Origin: a virus
Direction: 5' to 3' (one strand)
Virus record (IMG/VR): IMGVR_UViG_3300042937_000753
Coordinates: 23,483 to 87,482 of that record
Length of the DNA stretch: 64,000 nt
A program made the translations under genes and the position numbers. The notes beneath the pieces were generated by a model that did not search any database, was not told where the DNA came from, and saw only the letters and a list, made by a program, of their open reading frames with translations. This document shows positions 13,201 through 21,400 of this stretch, piece after piece. Numbering within the stretch: position 1 is the first letter of the stretch; every line of letters begins with the position of its first letter.

Positions 13201-15418
13201 TCCTGATGAGCAGTCAAGATATATGGTTGGTCAAGAAATGTATGATAACTATTTAAAGTCAAGAAAAAGAGATCATTTTAGTGAGCAAGAAATGCTTGCT
13301 TTAATTAAAAAAGCAAAAACAAATCCTGAAGTTGGGGCAAGTGATTTATCTAGAACAATGTTCTTACATTATCTCACAATTGAAAAACAAATTCAAGGAC
13401 TTACTGCATTAAAAATGGCATCTAATCCAGATACAGCTACTATGACAGATGTAGGGCAGGCAATTCAAGCTGAATCTGACATGGAAGCATTAGCAGAAGA
13501 AACTAAGATTGATCAAAATCTTAGATTAGCAATGTTAAATGACTCTGTTATTAGTTCTTTCTTTAATACTAAATTGGTACGTGGATTAGCAAAACCATTA
13601 TTTAAATTTAGATATGATGATGATATTCAAGAATATATTCAAAGCTATATGTCTGATTTTAGAAATAGTGGTATTCTTAAATCAAATTTTGGAAGAAACT
13701 ATAGAGACAGATTCCCTGTTGTATTTAGAAATGATGTATTAAGTTATTTATTCCAGAATGCATTAAGAAAATACAATCTTGGTAAAGAATATAGTTCTTA
13801 TGCTATGACAGATTCAATAGGATTAACTCCTGCTGCTGGTCTTAAATTTGGTGCACAAGTGATTGAAAAGGATGGAGTTCCAACTATGGTGGTAGATAGA
13901 GTTCAAATTGAAAAAGAATTCTTTGACAAAGCTTATTTACAAGGTAGTGAAGCTCAGAATAGTTATGAGTCTCGTAGTTTATACCCACTTCAACCAGGAC
14001 ATTTTGGTAATAATTCATCTTCTAATAAGGCAGAATATATCCGCTTTGTAATTGAGAGAGAATATTTAAGACATGTAATGCCTATAACTGAAGTTATTAA
14101 GACTAAAGAATTCCAAATGGAATTAGAAAATATTAATAAAACTAGTATTGAAACTAATGAGATTAAAAATAAAAGATATGCTTATGAAAAAATCATAGCA
14201 ACTAGAGCTTTGGACAATACATTAAATCCTTATAATCTATTTAATGATCAAAATAATGCCTATGCAGTTAGATTGGACAGAATTAAAACAGAATATAAAA
14301 ATGATTTTGTAAAAGATTATCCTGTTTTAGCTAGAATGGTTACTGAAAGTACTACAGATAGGTCAATGTACAGTCTTTATATTGATGACAAAGACATGAC
14401 AACATTTAAATCAAACATGTATAGTAGAAATTTAGAAGAGCTGAGTAATAGAAATGTGGAAAAAGTATCTGACAAAGCAGAAAATGATAGAATAAGTGAC
14501 TTCTTTTCTAAGATGACTTATGTTGCAATGATGCAGGCTGGTACAAACAAAAGCAAATATAATTTCTTAAGTTTAACAGACTTTGATAAATTCATTGATA
14601 TAATGAATGATGAAACTGCTAAATTTCTTACATCACCGCTTAAACTCAAAATGCTTATTGACTTTAAAAATAAGTTTGAGCAAGAGAATAGTCAGGCAAA
14701 TAGAACAAGAAGTAGATTTAAAAATTATCTTACGGCATTGGATGTAGAAAAATCAATTGCTACCCAAAATCTAATTGGAGAAACAGAAGAGGATGCAGTT
14801 ACTGGTGACATGATTACATCAGCAGAAAATTTAGTAGAAAGAAAAAATCTAATCCCTACTATTAATCCTAATGTGTTTGTATTTAATGATCTTTCTGGAA
14901 CTGACAAAGCATATAAATTTATTGTAGAAAATAATCCTGACATCACTTTTGTATATCAATTTAGTCTTGGTCAAAAACAAGCTATTGATAAAATGACTGA
15001 AGCTCAGTTCAACAATAAAAAAATGAAAGGTAACATACAAATTAGAAAGTATGCTAATAGTTCTTCTGTGGGTATAATTACTGGTCAAGATAGTGTTGCT
15101 GATGCATTCTCTAAATTAGATCCAAAACTATACTCAAAAAGAAAAGCGGACATAGAAAAAGCTATTGCTGAAATTAGTCAAGTAGTTGCAAATGGAGGTA
15201 AAATTGCATTCTCTATAAATGGATATGGAGATCCTACTATGATGCCTCAAGAATTATTTGTATATTTAAGCAGAAGGCTTTTTGAAGAGTTTCAGTATTT
15301 AAATCCTGGTTCTGAATTTACTAATGAAGTAAGTAAAGTGGTTGCAAAATACCAACCAGTTACTGATGCCGAAATATTAGCTAAATTTGACGGAGAAAAT
15401 AACCCATTAAAATGTTAA
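4265..15418 (+). CDS. Giant virion RNA polymerase polypeptide (DFDID) with zincin and SLOG-like domains
   Basis: A 3,717-residue protein. The RNA polymerase signature is ADFDID, with Asp2664, Asp2666 and Asp2668 as the expected Mg-binding triad. It is preceded by a GVRIPVQGLNS element resembling the RxP...S element before the catalytic loop of beta-prime double-psi beta-barrels. Single-polypeptide polymerases with DxDxD are known from YonO-like and crAss-like phage proteins, where the enzyme is packaged and transcribes early genes. Upstream lie a SLOG/Rossmann-like segment at about 784-806 (ISNGQTGVAEAS...) and a zincin motif HEAWH at 1003-1007 with Glu-rich EELAEEF at 1041-1048 as possible third ligand. 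The length well exceeds a minimal polymerase, so it is a multi-domain cargo protein. It abuts its neighbours by 2 and 3 nt. The polymerase call is strong; the extra domains are motif-level. Confidence 0.88.
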   Translation: MACQLYTENDISALYSLVYGEIMDRIQDPKLGKFDNKALDKFIKDIYKEFKDEPNGLLYVQAIPDMLDIVKNDLQIKKYLLNDANLDLNNVAKLSLDFEDLDNVIKFITPKTVQKTKKEVDGEIKKANKNSKTVVQNNNNNEIWSAVEEKAKVDYPDKTTGNIAVAKNPEAMSESERNLIDPQKGLFYKVIKTVIWAARRRGKSDNAMLGDIPVMLKAQSIKTLDPADLTDDDITFLTKNKGYDINVAIVSDSSGVPIRFDEEGNVVEEGGRIVYQYIRPVINRAGKLYLGNRSGFLYNLVPAETLLKRQLANEAKDGKLYGQVEREAELAKIKRKQIQKMNDLAKLNETLSLQDEPVMLPITGGSYGIVEHKSELLSNTDFVNDLEMIYTHDSGDLEGMSYFMTNRVSAGVAVDNRIYLQRMDMPKELAANIAKVLTTKALLNGEALSPQARLAHYDTFLSNRTKGNNIKVEIKQELGQNVLKVTLMDPLTGDASVVDLESEDAEKMIADHLMESKKIKDKEGKVVAVYPANLSYMKSFAVDGAIQKGVKYTDYTFDISKTGTQVIKEVQKDYFDFIKPLAKVDYTTDGAAYFVAINAYLEFAVPFNFETAEENLIDIGVPSDELLTSNDVDNGNKKAKPVKVEIEEKDEETGKGFTIETKVSTIANDRVLVANLNEADAVFGLGTTFDTKDEKISRDRSGKENKWYGVKLGTKANAPKNLKPPTDAINQMVNNLSQLKGGVVNIIGNDIAQLTKEGYSQKDIDTYVYNILSEVVKQFPITKIISNGQTGVAEASIKAAKRLGIPVKIRAFQGYQLRKAAPYAASGIKTTKNTRADFLSRFFSKSSKTYKKAAAKVEETKEDKTTTVPKTIEVKARAVEVTKTPEQQKVSDAKINRLAIDDLLDGSDMIPDVPLNRKKRVSAVMDQLYGKQGWQEVQNWWKSSPLKNVVDVERLGLVFNSDAYATFMSAGSMLADAAVKLRAQGFAARIELYGDALPVTLYHEAWHAFSQLALTKEEKAKLYNEIRTYEKWKNMEYIDIEEELAEEFIDYAANGKKQKGFIQTIFEKLKKLIDFFFGNTTKRDVTRLQDIPNVKKYYNQLYTGKFKISTENAEHNLMPGFERLNSAKKTIQPLVNTAKDFAEITDVQSNKIVDLVDSLMARTFYQYNNKFNTTAGAVKLLGDVNNREKLYYNLEKQLKALLAAQLERTRAITVKNIESDNPDYVTEQKESAKLDLLMKAVENYGSVAEALTKKTDRGVVAFHMQRSRFNILKDLYIDDTEDASIALFTSTEGNSISAKQLATDDTMMMLSGIYKLERDENGDYIKEEDEYGVKAYSIETDDFGLPVLEPVDVMWNRVARTLQGSMDYQDMHDRMTEAIENYPEFIQVLEMLPNPYTFGPGAYNNKTEFQSETNFWQDLKKPVIPYIQLNINKTVLEKAKKIDGKWIAEKSKYESRLSAANFDIYRIVADWTTNFNIADPATNRFIIKDGVNNYLNTTEIMKEFSQNKQLIPTKAAEFLAALGIQLDMTSADIKSIVNSTKKPFASSYNIDYIFNNVRLVHLAGKSDDIGLQAAAAQFKRDPLHYLMNGLPEAIEKAAGGKASDVKTKVRALAELQNRFSDGYSNYAVLTPEKNKVWEQFLDNTVTRIITSLNRAENWQQLTTEDADPNGRFQHMRWLSEANNPASEFSVILKSMFDLDPMSDTYGEKIPGASIVLENIGGTQIINRETNESLGTSTANTDVTSKFLQELHTMLQSGVQEFMRHASKQTAMNLRAKKVNTYSGKESSNLYVDIMAFSPANTAGNNNLGESQGFNIMLGYIAAEAGRIFRFKSNEEYFKNFSAYNRDVVRKDNDETVKAGEAFTAFDDILTDTVQGELYDIINKAIEDKLSFDEFNLRDIVNDNPALRVKIKNNVIEYFNKLSQANYARLESARFVDPSLYEMVSTDEFSKDQVDKMLIKAYTYNSWIHNFETTILAYGDAVQYNHDKEEFHKRNAGLGSGGKSFRSDMRARMYINSPMFERLYADKEGYKLNAYNGTLTTAIIKELTIDKSVYKDEYYDEHVKEYTARYIKAGKPKAEAERLAKDLADTVLADYSNMKIADGQGWLNFEAYRMLKNLESSWSAQQEDLYKKVIAGEILNASDIKEFFPPYKLQYFGPIKTKGLPMTSFHKFSLAPLIPTVHTANMQLGQIHDMMLNQNVDYVLMETGEKIGHLGNGDEILDKNGNVDASVNFTKNVIYAEFLKNQTEVNSKFKGKSIFSTQLRKLILEGLYEQGEVSKDVKHLVDNYVNRVGEYTELLKNELIDQLGFAENENGEFVPVNKDSIAKLALMIRENLTRDDVYSDKLIDIIDVTEEGDLRFDLSLHPEAVKIEKLLLSLINKRIIKQKVKGEPLVQKSSGFYDGLIEFSVDLDKMNPEARDAAVKKYMGSNFLPTYHKGTDGTTTAMKVAISLQGDYENLLNLEYKGEPISTLDRLNEAIKDDEWLDADNEANRKATTKDPIYDIAFSELKSTKGDTKLFILESDLTSEIKANLILDDKNGKRVKGSTYQGIKILGDYYSHKTLKSSDGDALDIIVVKSKEDAQKQYDAYIKGGAKQFTGIGNVIFSNIDTSVKSTNRQAITLVGVRIPVQGLNSMEFMEVYHFLPPQAGNIIIPPAEIVAKSGADFDIDKLSIFMNNIDGDGNVRMPMFDNAKDFYEAIKDPSKYEMSKEQMYSLQKSGLENQLINDIRSILELPQNYVSLTTPNGTYLVKPTADMLSEYVSDYNPFQSLMSDKNKLSAPDKNGKQKSVISPTRIFEAGYNLYKHESNVVGKKTLGLGAIENTFNVIFNSLGASMPAVYRHSDEEVDRVSFLGLRHNTMKKDGQDVISLSHQFDTDGNNKVADIINQLINGWVDVEKDAWVFFVQGNYEVAPTLLYLLKAGVPFKEAVYFVSQPLVREYVKERRLANSTFAEPLRKDPGFQGVNFKAASNIIAKYFKNFIPDEQSRYMVGQEMYDNYLKSRKRDHFSEQEMLALIKKAKTNPEVGASDLSRTMFLHYLTIEKQIQGLTALKMASNPDTATMTDVGQAIQAESDMEALAEETKIDQNLRLAMLNDSVISSFFNTKLVRGLAKPLFKFRYDDDIQEYIQSYMSDFRNSGILKSNFGRNYRDRFPVVFRNDVLSYLFQNALRKYNLGKEYSSYAMTDSIGLTPAAGLKFGAQVIEKDGVPTMVVDRVQIEKEFFDKAYLQGSEAQNSYESRSLYPLQPGHFGNNSSSNKAEYIRFVIEREYLRHVMPITEVIKTKEFQMELENINKTSIETNEIKNKRYAYEKIIATRALDNTLNPYNLFNDQNNAYAVRLDRIKTEYKNDFVKDYPVLARMVTESTTDRSMYSLYIDDKDMTTFKSNMYSRNLEELSNRNVEKVSDKAENDRISDFFSKMTYVAMMQAGTNKSKYNFLSLTDFDKFIDIMNDETAKFLTSPLKLKMLIDFKNKFEQENSQANRTRSRFKNYLTALDVEKSIATQNLIGETEEDAVTGDMITSAENLVERKNLIPTINPNVFVFNDLSGTDKAYKFIVENNPDITFVYQFSLGQKQAIDKMTEAQFNNKKMKGNIQIRKYANSSSVGIITGQDSVADAFSKLDPKLYSKRKADIEKAIAEISQVVANGGKIAFSINGYGDPTMMPQELFVYLSRRLFEEFQYLNPGSEFTNEVSKVVAKYQPVTDAEILAKFDGENNPLKC

Positions 15419-15421
15419 AAG

Positions 15422-18400
15422 ATGTTTTGTGAATCTAAATCTACAGTATTAAAAGATCTTAAGGAAAAAGGAATACTTGGTGAATACAATGATGTACTTA
15501 ATACAATTGAGTTTGAAAAATTTAATAAAGAATTTACCAGATTCATTGAGTTAAAATATAATCTAAACACTGGAGGTGAGCTTGCCTTTAGCACATATGA
15601 AACACAAACACGTTTTCCATATAGTTCTAGATACTATAGAGATGATATACAAACAACCATATATGCTCAAACTAATGAACCATTGTTTGAAGCTCTTGAT
15701 GAGGAAAGGATAAAAGCTGATATCAAAAATGAAGTAAAAGACCGTGATGTTTTAAATGAACCTGAAGCTGAATATCCAGAAGATGATTTAATGAACCCAA
15801 TGTTCATGAGAGAGCCTTCTTATCTTCAACATAGATTTAACAGTGAAACTAAAAAAGCAATGTTATCTTTTATAGAAGGTCTCAATATTAAAGTTGTAGA
15901 TGGTCTTGATGAAATTATCCCTAGTAGCAGAAGAACATGGATAGATAAAAATGGTAATATGCAAACTAGAGAGGATCCTTTAGCTGCATTTGATCTTCTA
16001 CAAAAGTTTTTGGCTTTGAAAGAAAATATATCTGATAAAAATGTTTCTATGCAGACAGCCAATATTATTTATAGTTTTCTTGGTAAAAAATCTAAATTAG
16101 GTATTGAACTTTGGAAAGGTATAAATAGTTGGAGTAAGTATCAAGAAGTCTATGATAAGTATAATAATAAAAAACTTAGAGGACAAGAAGAACAGGTTGT
16201 AGAACAACCTATGCAATATGGTGAGAATAGTTTAGCTGAAGATAAAATAAAAGAAGTCTATGAATATGATCCAGCTAGATTTAATGCATGGGCACATAAA
16301 CAAACTATAATTGAGTTTCTTTCTAGCATGCTTATTATTGGAATTGACAATAATTATATTGGTAAAAAAAGAACTAATCCTGATATTGCTAAAGAATATT
16401 TTGAAAGCCTTGGTTATAAAGATAAGTATGCAAAAGATTGGATTACCCGTATGTTTAATAGATTCATGAATTGGATTAAAGAACATATATTAAATAATAA
16501 AGCAATTACAATTTATAAAGAAGCTGAGTTGAGAGATACTGTACTTGATATTGTTGATGATGTTTATAAAAAGAACTATATCAAGTTTATTAGAAGTTAT
16601 TATGAAAACCCTACAACTGGAAAATTCTTTAATGCTAAGGGTCAGGAGTTTGAACAAAAATTTTATGATGAAAGTCTTAAAAGAGATCCCTTTGCAAAAG
16701 AAATAGTTGATAAATTATTCAATGCTCCATATGAATATTTTTTAAGTGGCTCATTAGTTCTTAGAAAATACGGTAGAGTTATAAGAGCTTTAAGTGAAGA
16801 CTTACATGATATTGATGGTGTAATAAGTCTACAACAATTTGAAAGTGAAAAAAATGCTACTCAGTTTTTAAAATGGATTGAAGAAAGAGGTGTTCCTTTA
16901 AGTAGAGAAAGAACTACTAAAAACTCTAAGCAGTTTATAAAAGAACTGATGCCTTATTTAGAAGGACAATCTTGGTATGAAGATTTGAAAAAACAATTTC
17001 CTACTTGGACTTTTAAAGCTGCTTTCATTGGAAAAGATCATAAGAAAGGTGAATCAGTTACTATTTCTGGATATGTTGAACATCCTACAGAAACAGTTCT
17101 AGTTCAGAATGCAGATGGAAGTGCTGCTACAGATTTCTTTAATGCTGAAGATAATGGTAAAACTCTTCCTAAGAGATATGTACTTGATTTCTTTTTGAGA
17201 ACACAAGAGGGTAATTACCCAGAGGTGTTTGATCATTATTATAAAGACTGGAAACAAATCTTTGAAGCTAAGATCAACATGGGCCGTGGAAAAGACTTGG
17301 CTGATTTAATATATTTTCAACCATTTAGAGAAGATAAATACAAGTATACTAATAAAGGTTTTAGATACTTTACATTTGCTGATGATGTAATTACAAATAT
17401 GCCTGACATAACTGAATTTAAAGTTGATGAGCAAGCTATAAAAAATCAAAGATCTAAAGAAGCAGCTAATGCATTAGGTCAAAAAATTGCACAAGCTTTA
17501 GGAGTACAATATATGTACATAACAGATGCTCAAGCAAAACAGATTCTGGAGTCTAGAAAAAAAACATACAATGGTGAACCAGCTTTTTTCTTTGGAGGAA
17601 CAGTTTATATTGTTGGTGATAATGTAAACTTTGACACTGTACTCCATGAATTATCACATCCTTTATTAAGAGCAATTTTTAAAGAAAATCCAAAACTCTT
17701 TAATAACTTGTATGAAGCATTAAAAGCTACTACAGAAGGGGATATAATAATCCAGCATGTTAAAGATAATTATCCAGAGCTTAAAGAAGAAAGCCCTCTA
17801 TTTAAAGAGGAAGCTCTTGCTTATGCACTACAAAGAAAAGCAGCAAATAAAGTAACTAATCAAATTGAGTCATTAGGTTTTGAAGGATTTATTGGAAAGT
17901 TACTTGATGCATTAAGAAATATGCTTAAAAAAATCTTTGGATCTAAAACTAGAGTATCTGAGATTGATGTAAATACCTCAATTGATAAGCTTGCAGATAT
18001 GCTCTTAGAAGATTCATTTGAATATGAAACTGATTTTGTTACCAATGATGATCTTGTTGCATATGCCAGGGAGATAAAAGAAATGGCTGAAAAGCTTACT
18101 AAAGATGTCAAAGCTGAAAAAATACAAGAGGGTATCAATGAAATGTATGCTACCACTCAATTAATATATGAGAAAGCTATAAACTTTAGAACTAGATCTC
18201 CGCAGTATCAAAGAATGTTAAAAGAAGCATTGTTTGTAAAAGGAGAAACAAATGAATTACTTCCTAAAATTAAAAGAATTTTGTTTGGATATCAGACAGT
18301 GTCGGGTCAAGAAAAATTTACTATTGATGATGCTATCAAAAATGCAGTAGAAGCAGAAAGAATGAGAAATGAAGATCTTATTAATAGAGCCCGCAGTTTT

Positions 18401-21400
18401 GTAAACACAGTTGGAATTGTAAATAATATTGCTAAAAATATCTATCAAGATCTTGATGCTATGGATAGAAGCAATTCATTTAATTCTAGAGATGCTATAG
18501 CCTTATTATTCTTATATAGAAGTTCAATTAGATCATACAATGATATGTTTAATTCATTTGATGAAATGATTGCTAATGAAGAAGGTTTTGATATAAATCA
18601 GACTAATGATATTATTGACCTTATTAATGAGGCTAAGAATAACTTAATGAGATCTGATAAAAAAATCCGTGACATATATAAAGCAAACAGTGTTGATTTC
18701 TATGTAGAGATAACAGGTTATATGAATGATTTCTTAAAGGAAGAGCTTGGTAAGAACTTAAGAAATGCATTAACAGATAAGCTTTCTGAAAAAGAAATAG
18801 ATGACTTGTACAATATTGCAATTACTCAAAAATTAGATGACCAAACTGCTGAAGAATTATATACCAATCTAGAAAAGAAAGGTGTTGAATCTAAATATAT
18901 CAAAAAATTTATTGATGATTATAATGCATTCTTGGTTAATCAAGATAAAATTACTGATGGTTTGTCAGGTAAACTAAGAGATGTAAGTTGGTTTAATAGA
19001 TTCTTTGAGTCATATACATCTAGTAATGATCCTATAGTAGGTGGATTAGCTATTTTTATCAATGATCAAAAAACAGAAGCTTCTCAAAGGGCCCTGGATA
19101 AGTCATATAAATTTAGAAAAGAACTTGAACCTCTCTTACAAAAAGTAGGTTATACAACTTTAAAAACCAGACAGTTAACTGATATGTTAATGTTTAAGGA
19201 TAAACTATTATATATAGATCCTAAAACAAAAAAACCTATTGAAAAAGAAGTATTTACATTCTTAAATGAGTTTGGTAATGGTTGGAGATATAAACAAGAT
19301 TTGCTTGAATATCAAGTTGATGAAGCTTTAGCATCAGAAGATGATGATAAAATTAGAACTGCTACTAATGCATTAAAACAGTTTAAAAAAGATTACATGT
19401 GGGATGATTACATTCCAGAATTTTATGAAAAAGATGCTGTCTTTGAAAAATATGGTGAACTTGGTAAAATGGCATGGCTTTCTAGGAAGATGGCTCTTGA
19501 CAAGTTTAATAATGAATCCAATGAGATTAGTGATGAGCTTGAAAGATTTCAAAAATATTCTACTCTTCAAGAGTTATGGAGAGAATATCAAATGCTTTCT
19601 TCATTAAAATATGCAGACGGAACTAGTAAAGTAGATGACCCTGCTACTGGTGTTTATGATTTGTCAATTGCAAAAATACTTCTTGAACATAAAGAATCTA
19701 CTAAAGATTACTATGAATTTGCTCCAAGACCTGGTTCATTACAAACATCATTTAATCAGTTTTTAAGTTTAGCTGAGTCAAATGGTGAAGATTTAGTTAA
19801 GGCTAAAGATGAATGGATCAAACAAAACATTAGAATTGCATATACTCAAGAGTTTTATGATTCTAGAAAAGAATTAACAGCTAAACTTAAACAAATTCAA
19901 GACAAGGTAAATTCTGTTATTGGTTCTGAGTTTGATATTAGTAATGCATACAATGAGATTTATAATTTAATGTTTGCATATAAAGATCAACAAGGGCAAC
20001 CAATTCCATCTGAATTAGGCGTAGATAAAATGAAGATGATTAAAGAACTTAATCAAAAAATCATTAACTATAAAGCTGCTTTTGATACTAAAACTGGTTT
20101 ATCAAATGAAGATGCTGAAGAACTTGAGCTATATATTGCAATCAATAAGAAAAATCCTGAAAGGTTAACTCCAGAGCAAAAACTAAGATATAGAGAGTTG
20201 TTAATGCAACAAACTAAAACAGGTTTGTCTCTTGCTGAAGTTGCTACTATGCAAAGTGTTTATGCTGAATTATCTTCTCTTACACAAAAAGTTTCTACTG
20301 AATACTATGTAGATTCAATAAATGAACATTTACAAAGATTGAATGTAGCCACACTTACTGTAGATCAAGTAGACAATTTTATTAATAGTGATGAGATGAA
20401 AAATCTTCTTGCTAGTGACGGTAAATTTGTAGATTGGTTTGTAACTAACCATGTATCTAGAAAAGTAAAAAATAGAAAAACCCGTAAAATGGAGCTTAAA
20501 TATGAAAGATCCATGGCAAACTCTATTTCTATTCCTAAGAATGAAAAGTATTATGAAAAAACCACCCTCTTTAATGAGTTAACTGGTAAAGATGAAACAT
20601 TCCGTGGTCTACCAAATGCAAGACACTCTACATATAAAGTAAAAGATAAATACAGAACAGGTTATGATCCTACTACAGGAGAAGTAAAACTAGAAGTGGG
20701 AGTTCATATTGATAATAAAGGACAACCCTTACCAAGAGCTTTTAAAGTAGGAGATAAGAACAGTGCTCTTAATGATGATTTCATCAATAAAGATTACATG
20801 AGATTAAAGGAACAACCAAACAGTCCTAGATTTCAGTTACTTGAATTAATGAAGAAAGCACACCTATCATTCCAAGAAGATAAATCTAATAAGTCTAAGC
20901 TTTATTTAGACATGCCTAGATATGTTCTTAGAGATAATTTATCTAGATTACAAGCTGGTAAATTTGGTGAAAGATACAATCAGATTAAAAAAGGTATAAC
21001 TCAGTCATTAAAAGATAGCTTTGGACAAGCCGTTGATGAGAATGAACTTGAGCATAACTATGAGAGAGATAATAATCTTGAAGAATATAGAATGGTTAAT
21101 ACTGATTTAAATTCTGAAGAAGTTTCTTATATTCCTGTTTCTGGTATGTATAATCTTGAGACAGATAATACTGATCCAGATGTTATTCGTGGAATGTTCA
21201 AATACTTACTTTCTCTTGAGACTCAAAGTAAACTTCATGAAACATTACCTCTTGTTAATTCAATCTTGGAAACATTAGCAGATCCTGCTAATGCACCTAA
21301 GACTCCAAATACCTATAGTAAAACCATTAAGAAAATAAAAGGTAAACTTCAGCATACTGTAAAACCAGGAGCAAGTAATAATAGACTTGGTCAAGTAAGA

